A DNA stretch of 64,000 nt from Dermatemys mawii (Eukaryota > Chordata > Testudines > Dermatemydidae), in NCBI GenBank assembly GCA_007922305.1, contig ML677342.1, positions 620,001 through 684,000 on the forward strand. Reading direction: 5' to 3'. Positions 22,923-36,085 of this stretch are shown piece by piece. The number at the start of each line of letters is the position of its first letter. The first letter of the stretch is position 1. Under the pieces are notes generated by a model. It was not told where the DNA came from. It saw only the letters and a program-made list of their open reading frames with translations, and did no database searches. The translations under genes and the position numbers were made by a program.

Positions 22923-24697
22923 TATTGTTGATTGGGTTAAGGGTTACCAGTGTTTCATTTTTGCTTGATCAATACATTATTTGAACTAACAGCATTTTGT
23001 TTATTAACCTCACAAATGAATTGAAGATACAATCTGACTCTTATAAGTGTGTTCAAAATGACTTGCATGTTTTGCATTCTTTGGTACAGGGTGTATTTAC
23101 AGCTATTAAAGTATACTGAATCATTAGAAATAGTTTTGCCATATATATCCCTCATATGATTGCTGCATTACAGCCAACCTATCTTTTGTGCCTCAATTCT
23201 TTTAACATCTTCAGAAGAAATCTTGACACTGCAGTTTTTGAACCAGTGTCACTAGAGAACCTTTGGATGTTTAAACATTAGATGATATTTTCCTCATCCA
23301 AGCTGGTTTATAAGGAAAAAGGTAAAAGTGACACTGTAAGAAATATACCAATATATTTTCTACTCATAAACTATTGAACATTAGTGGAAAAAGTAAGAAA
23401 TGTTAGAATGCAACACAGAGCAATTCCATTACCTACTGTGGTTTTGGGTCAGATACAATATATAAAGAGTAATTACTTCATTCATAGGGGACCACGTTAG
23501 TACATAGTTTGTAATGGAAGAAGTTTTAAAGTAAAAAAATATATATAAACATTTTGCTTTTCAAAACTTTGCTAACGGAGAAAAGCACCTTTTTAAAGAA
23601 AACACTTTTAAGAAAATACATTATAGGCAGGATGACAGTGAATCAATCCATTAGTAAATTTTTGGCTTATTTATCAAACCTCCGAATCACGGGTGTTCAT
23701 TACAAGCCTCTAAAACAGCTAACGATACAAAATATTTTGTAAGGAAGTTGTACATTTATGTACATGGCATGTACACTTGCACTTGGAATATTAAAAGGGG
23801 CAAAAAGAGGATGATGTATGTTCATTGGCTAAATTCAGTGGAATGATTGTTGCAGTCACTGGTATGTCTGACAATTTAAACACACATCTATCTGCTGCTA
23901 CATTGTGCATACAGGTTTGTCTGGGGAGACTGCACCTGCTCAGCTGTGGGTGTACCAGGATGTCCTAGCAGGCTATACATTTAACTGGAATGTTAATAGA
24001 TGATAGCAGCATAGTGGGTGCCACAGAGGACCAGCAGTGCAAGGGTTTCTTTTTGTATGTCTGAAGGGAGGAGCTACAAACCTTCCTATCACATTCAAGT
24101 CAATTCACTTGGCATTTCCCAATACTCTCTCAGTCCAATTCAAAGTAATCCATGCCCAACGGTGAGCAGAGGGAGAGAAAAATCATATACAGAAACTTGA
24201 CAAGTCATTTTCTAAGGTCAGCAGCCTGTCCTTAGGACCTGAAGTGTGTCTTGTTTCTTATTCCTTGTACTTCCAAAGGAGCTTTTATCATCTTGAAATG
24301 TGGATACCCACATCAACTGAAGAAAGTTCAGTTCAGAAATCTGAGATGTAATATAGCTGCCTGACTTATCACTGACCAGAGTTCACAGAATATGAAATTG
24401 GCATCCTCAATAAGCCAAAGAGCTGAAATTTTGAAATATGTATTTAGGAAACTGTTACAGTGACAAATGAAACTATGCTCCATTATGTACCCACTGTCTG
24501 TACCCTCTGTTCAAAGTAGAGGGAAAGAATTGTGGTATCTAAGATACTGCCATGTGGTAAGAGTTTTTACTGATGAGCATTGTGTATGTCTGCAATATGT
24601 ATGATTTCAAAATTTACTTCAGAAATATATAGGGCAATAGTATGGTCAAAAAAGTTTTCACACAATTATTGCTGCAACTTCCTTTTTATTTTTTTAG
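22923..24697. other. No gene recognised; sequence leading into an MCTP1 exon
   Basis: AT-rich, probably intronic. No repeat family or exon is identified before the acceptor at 24696-24697. Confidence 0.45.
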
Positions 24698-24807
24698 GAT
24701 AATGAAAAAAAAGGATTTATGAATAAACTCTATGCCATCCAGGAGGTGTGTGTCAGTGTCCAGAATGTCCTTGATGAAGTGGCTTCCTTTGGAGAAAGGA
24801 TAAAGAA
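24698..24807 (+). CDS. MCTP1: MCTP1 coding exon, segment linking the two transmembrane helices (partial gene)
   Basis: MCTP1 (multiple C2 domain and transmembrane protein 1) is a calcium-binding membrane protein with three C2 domains and a C-terminal membrane-anchoring region, placed at ER/endosomal membranes in the family literature. This 110-bp exon follows a pyrimidine-rich acceptor (tttttttag, AG at 24696-24697) and ends at a strong donor (gtgagt from 24808). It starts in phase 0 and encodes 36 residues plus two bases. They begin DNEKKGF and include AIQEVCVSVQN and DEVASFGERIK, which I recognise as the MCTP1/2 segment just before the last transmembrane helix; the later exons favour MCTP1. 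It splices in frame to 28111, the split codon giving Asn. The upstream exons (C2 domains and first transmembrane helix) were not found and probably lie before position 1 or were missed as short exons in the first 24 kb. Confidence 0.92.
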
Positions 24808-27800
24808 GTGAGTGCTGACATATTGGTGCTGAATTGCTCTCTGAGAATGCTCACATTTTTTCCCTCCACCCAAGCTGCAAAATGTTACATTGTTTTGGCA
24901 GGGGCCGACAGTTTTGGATGATATATTGCTAAATCTCATCATTATTTACTTTGCTGTATGCTGGCCCTTGGATGCATGAAAGTCCTGTCATTTTAATTCT
25001 GAAATTTAGAAATATATGAATTGGAAAAGAATCAGAACTGTGGCTTTGAAGTAAGAAATAAGACTGTCTTTCAGACGAGACATAACACACTTTTTTAACC
25101 CAGACATTTTAAAAAAATCAATACAGAGTCATGATAAAAGAAATAAGCAGACCTAAATAAGGATTTCAGAGATTTTGAAGATACACATGTGTTCTATTTC
25201 TAGGAAGGTTTTATTTAGATCAGGTTACCTTGAAAACAATTTCTCATCCTATTTTATGTGTAATTTATAGTCTTTGTACATAAAATATATGATTTACCAA
25301 CATACTTAAATCTTAACAAATAAGCACTGGTTAAAACTATACAGCATATGTATAGATGTTTTGGAAAACAAAATTATGCAGTGTTTGCCTTTGATTGATG
25401 CTGGCCCATTACAGGAAATTTGGTATGTGTTTGAAATGTTAAACGAATGAGTAATTTAATGTTTATTATTTGAGACCAAAAACATTCCATAAAGATTCTC
25501 TCAACTAAAAGACAGGACTAGATTCAACCTAGACTTCTGCCATCCTAAAGTCAGGTACATGCCCCCCCTAAGATGGAATGTTTGGCGCAAAGCATTCACA
25601 ACCTCCTTTCTGCTATGGCAGCGGTAGCCAAAAAGGTAGAGAGCTGCACTGATTGAGAGGATCCCTTCAATAGCTTGTACCAGCAGGGCTCCTGTGATAC
25701 TCTCAATGGACTCTAAAGCTGAGAGTGAGGGTGAAAGCATTGTTTCCTGCCTCATTTTGAATACTATCCAGGGTCCAGGCTTCACACATCTCTGTATTGG
25801 ATTTGGTTAATCTGGCGTAGGTGATCATTTATAGTCCATGTTTATGAGATTGCAGTATGTGCACAGCAGTATAGCCACAAAATAAATACTCCCAGTGGAA
25901 GTGAGTCAGAAGAAATGGCATATTGGCAAGTGGCCAGTCTGCAGGACATATGAGGCTTCTCATGCTTTCAAATGCTGCTTTCCTTCATCTCTTAATAGGC
26001 TAGTAAAAAGTATGTCAGAATCAAGATGTTTTGGATTTAGGGTGTTGGTGACCTGTAATAAACAGGTCAGACTAGGTGATCTGATGATCCTTCTGGCCTT
26101 AAACTCTGTAACTCTGTGAGAATGGTGTTACAGAAAGTTGTCTAGGAATTTCAGAACAAAGGCTTTAAAAAGAAAACCTGAGAGCTCTTCCAGTGAGAAT
26201 ATGTGTGTAAAATAGTGTAACTTAAACCAAGCCACACACACATCAGCAGAGGTAGGCACGGACACTTTATATTGTGCAAGCTCTAAAAACAAGTGCCCCC
26301 TTGAAAGAAATTTTTCATTAAAAGGCTGCACAGGGAAGTCATCTTGATTATTTTGTTAAATTGTGCATTTTGGAATTAGATATTTTTGCTCCATTGTATA
26401 AGAAAGCAGCATAACTTGCTAAACAAGTAAGATTAGTGACACTTCCTATAAATCTTTGTAATTTGTTCCTAAAAATGTAAAAGGAAAATTGTACTGAATA
26501 CAGTGCTAACACAGCACATAAGGAGATTTGCTAAGTGAGGAGCCAGTGTTCCCACACATGGAGTGTCTGTGATCCATAGCACCCAAGGCGAGTCACAAGA
26601 ATGTGAGCAGACCCTCAACCTTCTGTTCACCTCAAATACATGCAGAAGAAGGGAAAAGAGCAGGTGTCCCCCAGGATTTAGGGAGTGATCCTACAGCAAT
26701 TGACACTTACATAATGTTCACTCTGGAGACATGTCAAAATTGCTGGGGAGGAAAAAGACAAACACAACCACAAGAAGCCAGAGATCATTATGAAAAATGA
26801 TAGCTAGCAATTCAGACAACAGCAATTATTTAACCACAGAAGCCAGAATCATTTAGCCAAAATGATCTGGGTACATATCTATTAATAATAATATAAAGGG
26901 ACTGTGTCAATCTTTTTAGAGCCAAAAGCATACTTTTATCATGGGAAGACAAATGCCAGGGCGTATCCTTGGAGTGGTTGTGACTTTTTATACAACAATT
27001 CCTTTTAACCAAACTCCATTTTACAAAAGTTCTCCTGGGATTTTTTTAAATTGGCCATCTGGCCTTCATCTCTTCACTGCACTTCAGGGTGGGAGACCCA
27101 CAACATAGCTGCTTCCAGACTTGTTGGCTGGCATTTCCTTTTCTCCCCCAATCCCCCCGCCCTATCTCAGGCTCTACAAAACAGGCTGCTCAGCAGATCT
27201 TCATTACATTTTGAGATCTGGGACACACTTAGTTTTTTAATCTGAAGGTTTGATGTGACCATCCATTTTCCTAAAACTTTGGTTGGAGCCCACTACCTGT
27301 TTTTGCTTTGTGTTTGAACAAATAATGCCCTTCAAATTCTTATGAGATTGGTACAGCTTGATTCCTTATTATGATTTCATTTCTCTTTAACCACCCCCCT
27401 TCTCTCCACCCCTTTTTTCCTTTCTTTGCTGCCCTGCTTCTTTGTTCCTTCCCTCTCCTCCCTATAATGTTTCTCACCTTCAACAAACCTACCCATCATA
27501 CCTGCCTTTCCCCTTACCCACTCATAATAGTGTGAAAGGGTTGCCTACCTTGCACACAAACATGCTTTTCACTCAGTCCTCCCCCACTGTGAGTGAATGA
27601 TCAGTCAGGGAGCGCTGCCACATGTTAAACAGAGAAAAACGGTGCCCTCTGATTAGCTTTTAATTTCTTTCTCTGACCATGTATTTCAGACAGAGCATGG
27701 GAAGAATCAAATCAGATGACCCGAGTAGCATGGTATAATACTCAGTTAAGAGTGGAGGGATGCCTTGGACTCTTGAGCAAGTGAACAGAGGACAGGGATC

Positions 27801-28110
27801 TGGGACTAAAACAGGGGAAAGAATTGGAACTTCTAAGGCCATAAGCATTGGTTTTCAGATTGCATGCAGGCACTTTTAGATGCCATCCTGCATGGGGTCT
27901 AAGCCCCAGTTTCATCTTCTCAGGGGGCGGGCTCAAACCCCAGATCTCCAACATATTTAGCATCCATGGATTCATATGCAGTTTCAGTACTCTCACTGCT
28001 GAAGACTCACTGTTCCATTTACAGAGTTGCAGTCTGCCTGCTGGTTACTTGTTCTCTTATTAGTTCTGTGAAGTGATTAGACTTCTGACTTATGTTAATT
28101 TTTCATTCAG
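24808..28110. other. MCTP1 intron
   Basis: The intron lies between two recognised exons, with donor gtgagt and acceptor ttcattcag. It contains a short CR1 3' end (26040-26118). A 94-residue minus-strand frame (25501-25785) has no recognisable domain. Confidence 0.85.
26040..26118 (+). mobile_element. CR1 LINE 3' end, sense relic
   Basis: The text includes cctgtaataaacaggtcaga, ctaggtgatctgatgatcct and tctggccttaaactctg. This is the typical last 80 bases of a CR1 subfamily. Confidence 0.7.
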
Positions 28111-28220
28111 TACATTCAACTGGACTGTCCCATTCTTAAGCTGGCTGGCAATTGTTGCCCTCTGTGTGTTCACAGTCATCCTGTATTTCATTCCACTGAG
28201 ATACATTGTCCTTGTCTGGG
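28111..28220 (+). CDS. MCTP1: MCTP1 coding exon, last transmembrane helix
   Basis: This 110-bp exon has an acceptor with a T-rich tract (ttttcattcag, AG at 28109-28110) and a donor gtaagt from 28221. Its first base completes the Asn codon begun in the previous exon. The encoded text starts [11 protein letters not shown] and continues as a run of about 30 mostly hydrophobic residues, broken by a Pro-Leu-Arg and ending IVLVWG. This is the C-terminal membrane helix of the MCTP phosphoribosyltransferase-C-like membrane region. The last base is the first of a Gly codon finished in the exon at 40425. The exon is intact, with no stop or frameshift. The intron that follows (28221-40424, about 12.2 kb) is mostly transposon sequence. 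Confidence 0.95.
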
Positions 28221-31200
28221 GTAAGTACAGCCTTTTTTTTAACTGTCTGTGCCACTTAGAACAAACTGTTTTTTAAGGGATGAGTTATACTGTCAGTAGT
28301 TTTCAGTATTTATGGTCATGAAGCTATTCCATGATGGAAACAGGCAGGTTAGTTAAAAATCACAACTGTGTAAAGATTTAGACCCACCTGCAAAATGCAT
28401 TTTTCTTGTCTGGCATTCTACACTTCATCATACTTTAAACATGTAGCCATGAGGATTCTTCATATATCAAAGTGTAGCTTTGTCTAGATGTTACTCTGAT
28501 TTATTTTCACCACTTATACACAAAAAGGGGCATTTCAATCTATATAGTGCATTTAGGACAATATGTTTTTGCTGCAGCACTTTATCTTGTGAAAGTGTAT
28601 GTTAAACACAGTGCTTAGACACCTGCTTAAAGGGTCACCTTTAGACTAGCAAAAACATATGCACTATTTTACTGGTGTATAATGAACAAAAGTGGGTTGG
28701 TTGGTGGGGTGGGTTTTTGTTTGTTTTTTTTAAGGCCACAGCTTCATCCCTCATATAGGCTTGTGTATTTTCTTTATACTGATTTAGAAAAGCTACTATA
28801 CGGTATAGTAGTTATAAAGATTGACCAACGTTTTTGATATATTTTTAACACAAACCCGCCTCTGTAGCAGCTCTATCTGCATTCTGTAAGTACACACCCT
28901 GTACAGAGAAAATTGTCTCATTTAAGTCTATGGGAGTGACAAGCTTTTCTTTTCTAGAAAAACTCATGTCTTGGAGAATTCAGTGTTCAGACTCCATGGA
29001 CAACGCAAAATCACTAAAATGACTTCAAATGGTTTATTTTCTTATACATAAATCAGGATTAGAAAACTTGAAGCAAACTTACACATAAATGAAATTACAC
29101 CAAAATTGATTATACAGTTCAGAAAACTTGTATTTGATGAGCTATGAACACAGAAGAAACAGGGAGCAGTTAAGAAGTTTTAGGGGAAAAAATCTATAGA
29201 AATGAAAGAGGTAGGTATGAGGTGTTTCTGGTTCAAGGACTTCGTCTTACATTTCTACGCTAACTGTCCCTTGCTATGAGGAACAGCCTTTTAGTTTGTT
29301 TCCAAAATTTCATTTTTACCCACACAGACCAGGTGATAAACCATTTGTGACAGAAGTTTGAACTGTTGACTTAAGTCTAGAAAACTGCTTTTGAAGTGGA
29401 ACCCTGCAAACACAAACGCACATTCACTTAATTTGGAGTTTCAACCCTCATTGGTGTATATTCGACTCCTCGTTCATTTTTTTTTCTGCATTTAAAGCAA
29501 ATGCTTATTTTTATTTAGTTTTAGTGAAAGACAGGTGGTCACCTTTAGGAAAGGAGTTTCTGAACTGTTTTGCAAATTCATATGGCCATGCTGCTGTTTA
29601 GCAAGGCAACTCTTCTCCTTAAGAAATTTCCTCCATGCAATGTCAGGTAGCATCTGCATTGCTATATTTTCTTGTTTTGCACCCACAGAAGACTTTCTCT
29701 GAGACTCTTCATTCCAAAGGATTCTTTGCTCTTTCCCATGCATAAACAAAGAATTCCCAAACTTGTCCAGGGTCTCTTCTGGACCACCTGCAATCTAATT
29801 CAGTTCAAAATTGTGCAGCATCCCTGTGGCTAACACAGCTGCTTATATGGAAAATTGTTGGAAAGTACTGATGTATTTTTAGCTCTTTATCAAAATGCTT
29901 TATCTTAAATGTTTTGAAAAGGCTTAATCACATCATTTCCTCTTGCTCTCCATTTCAGCTCCTCTCCCATCCATTTTGCTTTTCTTCTCTTCTCCATCTC
30001 ACTGCTGTACAGTCCTCTGCTTCACTCACTCCTTTTCACATGGTGCCTGGGTCCCTTCTTCCTGAACACTTCTCTCCTAATGGTGGCTCTTGAATGGCTG
30101 CAGTCTCGTCATGGTGGCTCCTATCTCTTACTCCTATGTGATAAAGCTAACAGGAACATCTTAGGTTTGTTCCTCCTTATTTATAGCTATTTTTACAGCT
30201 ATCCAGATTCTTCTGGTGCTACCAAGAAGCAGCTGATTCCATGTGGTCTGCCAGTTCTTCCTTACTGAAAGGCAGTCTACAGATCAGTTTGAGAAGGTTT
30301 GGGATAGACCCTTGATTTCTCAGTACCTCCATGCTGAATTGGATCCCCTCAAAAGTATGTGGCCGGGGCTCAAAGATTCCGTATTCACCAATTTTAGTAA
30401 GGGCTAGGATTTCGAACGGTACACCAATTACCAAATTCACCCCCCACAGGGTGCAACTTTCTCCTCTCCTCAGACCTTGCACTGCAGGGCAGTTGTGTAG
30501 GATTGTGGATTCACTCTGTAGAAGGCCAGTGGTGTTACCACTGCTGCTCTGCTATACATATTCTGCCAAGGGCATGAAGCTTTATAACCTAGGTAGATTT
30601 CCATAGATGATCTATTGGCAAAGGCTGCCCGAATGAGAAACTGAATCAGCTTATCAGGCACCGTTCATTTTGAGAGCTGTTCCAGCTTGCTCTGAGCGAT
30701 GTGGGATTCTGAGAGGCTTGTGCCACTGTGGCCCTGCTTTGGACATATTTTGTTTCCACAGCCCAAAAAACTAGGTCTTGCCAGGCTAGTACCCAGGGAA
30801 CCCTCTGGAGTGATTCAGGCCCAGTGTCTAATGATGCAATTGCAATTCTAATTTAGAAACACTGTTTTAGCTTAGTTTTAATAAGATGGACTTGGTGCCT
30901 TTGAACTTTGGTTGCTGATTTGAATAACCCATTACAGCTTTTTTTGATTGGGGGTGTGGAGGGGTGGAAAAATAAACTATCAAACCTTCCATTCTAAAAA
31001 TAATCCTCAGTCAAAATACATATTAAAAACCCTAAAACAAAACTGACAGGAGCTTGAATCTGACAGCATAGCCTGAGAGTTCTGAAACAGAGGAGTAAAG
31101 ATCATTATCTCAATGTACTGTAAAGTGCCAGAAGGTTTAAAAAAAAATACCCCAACAAACAAACAAAAAACAGGTGCCACTAGAGCTGACGAGGAAATTG

Positions 31201-31996
31201 AATGTTCATTCTGCAGTAATGTCAGAGTTTTCAGAAAATTTGTCCCAATCGAGACCAATTTTTTTATGGAACTTTAGTTCTCCAATATTTAATTTCAGAA
31301 ATACCAAACCACAGTTCTGGAGTGAAATATGCTCCCCGAGACCTTTGGTGGTTGCTGACTGAAGCTGACATGCAGTTTTGTAATCAGAGGCTGCTAGGAC
31401 ATCTGGGGCTTCCAGAATCCTCAGCTCCAAGACAGTCCCTGAATGTTCAGAGTTGTGGCTGCCATGGAGCCAGGGAGCCTGCCAGCCACAGCAACATATT
31501 GCATATTTTAGAAACATCGTGTTTTAGTGTTTCTCGGATGAAATATTGTGGGATGTCAAGACTCCCAGCTCTGTGGGCAGCTTGCTCCCAAGACTCCAGA
31601 AGTTGGGAAGTCATCTAGCCCAAGAGTCTGATATCATGGCAGAGCTTCCCTGGATCTGTCGACCCCGGAAACCCTGGGATTCCAATTGCCCTGAGGCAAT
31701 TCTTCAGGACAGCTTCTGGGAGCTGGGCAGGGAAGCTGGCAGGAAACCAAGCAGGTTTTTCACTGAAATGTGCCTAGCAGGCAGGTTTTGAAACCTGACT
31801 AGCAAGATGGAGTTCCATCGGAAACCTTTTCAAAATCTACATTGCCACAAAATGTTTTGCTTTTGACAAATTGGCATTTTCTAACAGAAAAATGTTCCAT
31901 CTGAAAACTTCCAATCGCCTTTAGGTGTTACGGCCAAGATGAAAATTGAAGGAGGGGATAGTGGGGAAAAAATAATCCATGAACACATTTAGAGAC
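28221..31996. other. First part of the large MCTP1 intron
   Basis: From donor gtaagt to the left end of the Harbinger carcass. It includes a possible retrocopy on the minus strand (30219-30661, listed separately). A repeat-like block at about 31170-31915 has no assigned family. Confidence 0.6.
30219..30661 (-). pseudogene. Possible processed pseudogene of an unidentified gene
   Basis: Two minus-strand frames join end to end with a small shift near 30480. The first (30661-30470) starts MPDKLIQFLIRAAFANRSSM and includes SRAAVVTPLAFYRVNPQSY. The second (30482-30219) includes NLVIGVPFEILALTKIGEYG, then FEPRPHTFEGIQFSMEVLRN and KLICRLPFSKEELADHMES. The composition is protein-like and unlike nearby noncoding DNA, and no splice sites interrupt it. 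I cannot name the parent gene. It could also be part of an unrecognised mobile element. Confidence 0.35.
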
Positions 31997-32807
31997 TGAT
32001 ACCATGTCTACACTACAAAGTTTTGTCAATGCAAGTTGCATTGGGAAACAGTCCCTGATTTTTGTATATTGCACTTGTGTGCTTGGGTTCTTTCGTTGGT
32101 GCTACACATACCCAGCATAAGTGTTGTGTCATTGTAAAATCTGGCACACCATGAGTATCCCAGTGTGCCCTGTGCCGCTGTCCAGCCCAGTGTCTTTTGG
32201 GACATTTTTGTGGTGCTTTGTGGGGATAACAATGCTTTGCCTAGGGATTTCTGAGAGTGAAAGGTCAAGTTTCCACCATGTCGCTTTCTCCATCCTGAAA
32301 TAATTTCCACATCCTATAATTTTCACACCATTTAAAAAAATTCCCACAGCCCTTTCACTGCATTTTGGTCTCTGCCATTTCTCTGGCAGAATCATGGATC
32401 CCTCACAGCTCAGTGCCATTCTCATGAGAGCTGCTAACACAGGATGCATGATTCTCCTGTATTTGCAGAACTTGAACCAGTACTACTACAACCAAGACTG
32501 TGATGAGAAATGAAGATGAAGAGATGTTCAAGCACAAAAACCAGATACTCATGGAGACCACGAAAAAAAATGCCAGGTTCCTGCTGGTGTTTGCAGAGCT
32601 GTTCCAGATGGTAGATCACTGCTCATGGGCCTGAGAAATGATTAATAGGGCTGATTAATAAGATCTCATTGTAATGCAGGTTTGGGATGATTAGCAGTGG
32701 CTTCGGAACTCTTGGATGTGACAGGCCACACTTCAGTGTCTGTGTGCTGAGCTTTCCCCAGATCTCCAGTACAGGGACATCAAAATGAGCTATACTAACA
32801 GTGGAGT

Positions 32808-33895
32808 ATCATAGAATTTCAGGGTTGGAAGGAACTTCAGGAGGTCATCTAGTCCAATCCCCTGCTCAAGGTAGGAACAATCCCCAACTGAATTATCCTA
32901 GTCAGGGCTTTATCAACCCTGACCTTAAAAACCTCCAAGGAAGGAGATTCCACCATCCCCTAGGTAACCCATTCCAGTGCTTCACCACCCTCCCAGTGAA
33001 AGTGTTTTTCCTAATATGCAACCTAAACCTTCCACACTGCAACTTGAAACCATTACTCTTTGTTCTGTCATCTGCTGCCACTGAGGACAGTCTAGATCCA
33101 TCCTCTTTGGAACTCCTTTTCAGGTAGTTGAAAGCAGCTATCAAATACCCCTTCCAGCTTCTTTTCTGCAGACTAAATAATCCCAATTCCCTCAGCCTCT
33201 CCTCCTAAATCATGTGCTCCAGCTTCCTAATCGTTTCTGTTGTCTTCTGCTGGACTCTTTCCAATTTATCCACATCCTTCTTGTAGTATGAGGTCCAAAA
33301 CTGGACACAGTACTCCAGCTGAGGCCTCACCAATGCTGAATAGAGGGGAATGATCATGTCCCTTGATCTGCTCGCAGTGCTCCTACTTACACAGTCCAAA
33401 ATGCTGTTAGCCTTCTTGGCAACAAGGGCATGCTGTAGACTCATGTCCAGCTTCTCATCCACTGTAACCCCTAGGTCCTTTTCTGCAGAACTGCTGCCTA
33501 GTCACTTGGTTCCTAGTCTGTAGCAGCGCATGGGATTCTTCCTTCCTAAGTGTAGGACTCTGCACCTGTTCTTGTTGAATATTATCAGATTTCTTTTGGC
33601 CCAGTCATCTAATTTTTCTTGGTCCCTCTATATCCTATCCTTACCCTCCAGTGTATCTACCACTCCTCTCAGTTTAGTGTCATCTCCAAATTTTCTGAGA
33701 GTGCACCCCACGCCATCCTCCAGATCATTAATGAAGATATTGAACAAAACTGGCCCCAGGACTGATCCTTAGGGCACTCTGCTTGATACAGGCTGCCAAC
33801 TAGACATGAAACTATTGATCACTATCCATTGAGCCCGGAAATCTAGCCAGCTTTCTATCCACCTTATAGTCCATTCATCCAGCCTAAACTACTTT
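32808..33895 (-). mobile_element. CR1 LINE inserted in the Harbinger element, antisense
   Basis: The 3' end, in reverse, is atcatagaatttcagggttg followed by gaaggaacttcaggaggtc, a classic CR1 terminus. The minus-strand frame 33205-33462 reads [20 protein letters not shown] and [20 protein letters not shown]. Near the left edge of its coding part, a minus-strand reading gives [16 protein letters not shown]. The left and right Harbinger pieces resume immediately outside. It shares its family with the sense fragment at 8445-9441. Confidence 0.88.
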
Positions 33896-34579
33896 AATTT
33901 AATTTTAATACTACAAGAAGCAAGTGGCAATCATGCTGTGGAAACTTGCAATGCCAGATTGCTGTCCATCAGCTGGCAATCAGTTTGAAGTTTGAAAATT
34001 CAAAAGTGGAGGCAGTTGTTATCAAGTGTGTAAGGCCACTAAGCATCACCTGCTACGCAGGACTATGATGCTAGGTAGTGTATAGGAAATAGTGGATGGA
34101 TTTGCAGCAATCGAGTTGTCAGACTATACTGGGGTGATACACAATATTGCATAGCCCTATTTTGGCACTAATCCACCTTGTGACTCTGTACGTCAACAGA
34201 AAGGGATACTCTTCCATTGTTATGCAAGCAATAGTGGATCACCAGGCACTTAACTGATAGCCATATGATACTCTCATCTTTAAGAATACGGGACTTCTCA
34301 AAAAGCTACAAGCAGGAATGTAGTTCTCTGACCACTGGATTACAACTGGTGATGTTGAAATTCTAATAGTGATTCTGGGGGACCCGGCCCACCTATTGCT
34401 ACCCTGGCTCTTGAAGCTGTACGTAGGCTACTTGAACAGCACTAAAAAAAGATTCAGCTATTAGTTCAGCAGGTAAAGACCCTTGAGTGTGCTTTTGATA
34501 GATGGAAGAAATCCTGGTGCTGTTTACTCACTAGCTAGGATCTCAGCAAGGCCAACATCTCATTTTTAGCTGTTTACTG

Positions 34580-35473
34580 TAAGGGTGGGCAAACTTTTTG
34601 GCCCGAGGGCCACATTGGGGTTATAAATTGTGCGGAGGGCTGGGTAGGGAAGGCGGTGCCTCCCCAAGCAGCCTGGCCCCGCCCCCNNNNNNNNNNNNNN
34701 NNNNNNNNNNNNNNNNNNNNNNNNNNNNNNNNNNNNNNNNNNNNNNNNNNNNNNNNNNNNNNNNNNNNNNNNNNNNNNNNNNNNNNCCACCCTAACCACC
34801 ACCCGGGGATCCCACCACCTCAGCCCCCCCCCCTTACCTTACTCAGCTGGGCGCTCCTTCACCAGACTCCGCAGCTTCCCGTGCTTCCCCCGGCCAGGGA
34901 GTGCGGGGCCCAGTGGCAGCCACTCTGGTCCCGGCTAGCAAGCCCGGGGCCGTGTGGCTCCCCGTGCTCCACCTGTGGCTCCCCGTGCTCCACCTGGCCC
35001 CCAGCCAGGGAGCACGGGGCCCAGCAGCTCCCAGCGCTCCACCCGGCCCCCGGCCAGGGAGCCCTGGGGCACGCCGCGCTGGGCCCAGCCAGGAAGGGCG
35101 GGCCCCACGACTCCCCATGCTCCCCACGTCTGAAGCGCAAGGACCCGCGGCATGCGCGCTCGGCCCGGTGCCTGGGCTGGGGAGCACAGGCCCAGCTGCA
35201 GCTGCACTGGGCCCTGCCAGCAAGCACGGGGCCCCACGGCTCCCCGCACTCCACCCCGCCCCTGGCCAGGGAGCGCAGCGCCCTGTGGCTCCCTGCACTT
35301 GGCCTGCTCCCGGCCGGAGCATAGGGAACCGCGGCCCGGCACGCCGCACTTGGCCCAGCACCTGGGCCGGGAGTGCGGGGCCACTGGCCCCGCCCCACAG
35401 CCCCAGCTCGCAAACTGGATTAAAATGGCTGGCAGTCCACATGTGGCCGCGGGCCGTGGTTTGCCCACCCCTG
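34580..35473 (+). mobile_element. GC-rich hAT-type element, copy C, containing an assembly gap
   Basis: It starts taagggtgggcaaacttttt and ends ggtttgcccacccctg. Flanks gtttactg (34572-34579) and atttactg (35474-35481) agree at seven of eight bases. The interior is extremely GC-rich and includes the 100-N gap, so its true length is unknown. The 222- and 255-residue frames across it are products of composition. Confidence 0.85.
34687..34786. other. Assembly gap, 100 N
   Basis: Exactly 100 N in a GC-rich hAT interior. The round number is the usual placeholder for a gap of unknown size. Confidence 0.98.
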
Positions 35474-36085
35474 ATTTACTGTGTACTGCATAATATCTGT
35501 GAGGATGAAGGGGAAAAAGCTACTGTTAGGGTAGACTGTGAGTCTCCTGAATTTGAACAGCCAGGCACATGGGCTGATAGAAGATCCAACTGGAGATACA
35601 TGGCTAAAGGAGGCCTTAAAGACTCTTTTAACAGTCAACCACAATCATGTTGTCTGATGGTTTTATGAAAGTGACTGTCATGGGTCTAAAGATTAAATAT
35701 CGATGAGTGTTTGCTTCCTGCTATGAATTCTGTAATGCTTGGTGTAAACTAATAAAGACAGAGTCTCCAAAAATAGAACTTTGTGTGCAAAGAAACAGAC
35801 AACAAAATCATAGAGCCAAAAAACACAAAAAAGTTAGGCTTCTACCAACACTGTAAAAGGGTGAACCATACTTGCAAATGCCAAGTAAAGAGTGATAGTT
35901 AATATTCATATATGTAAAACCTACTACAGTATAGTAGGTTGTGGTCAAACATAAACTGTGTGGTTTTCACAGGTCATATGTGTAGCTATGATTCTTCTTG
36001 TCCTGCCTGTGTGCAGTGGTAGGGATAAGGATGTAGATTAGGCTGCCATCTGGTATGCTGGGAGATGTAGGGAGCTGAACTATGG

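Larger units (their letters stand above)
32640..35650 (+). pseudogene. PIF/Harbinger transposase, broken and interrupted
   Basis: Three blocks are readable. The first, 32650-32807, precedes the CR1. The second, 33926-34560, has weak text such as GNQFE, VDGFAAIELSDYTGV and an ILGDPA-type stretch near 34375 (ggggacccggccc). The third, 35474-35650, reads YCVLHNICEDEGEKATV and includes the conserved C-terminal Leu-His-Asn-Ile-Cys box. Together they follow the order of a DDE-type Harbinger transposase, which cuts and joins the element ends. Numerous stops and two inserted transposons abolish function. Which acidic catalytic residues survive cannot be judged reliably by eye. Confidence 0.68.

Noticed and set aside
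25501..25785. 94-codon minus-strand frame inside an MCTP1 intron
   Set aside because: No recognisable domain, and nothing besides its length supports it.
34656..35668. Long overlapping frames of 184 to 255 codons on both strands
   Set aside because: They lie in the GC-rich interior of a hAT element and cross an N gap. They consist of low-complexity Ala/Pro/Gly/Arg text without any domain.
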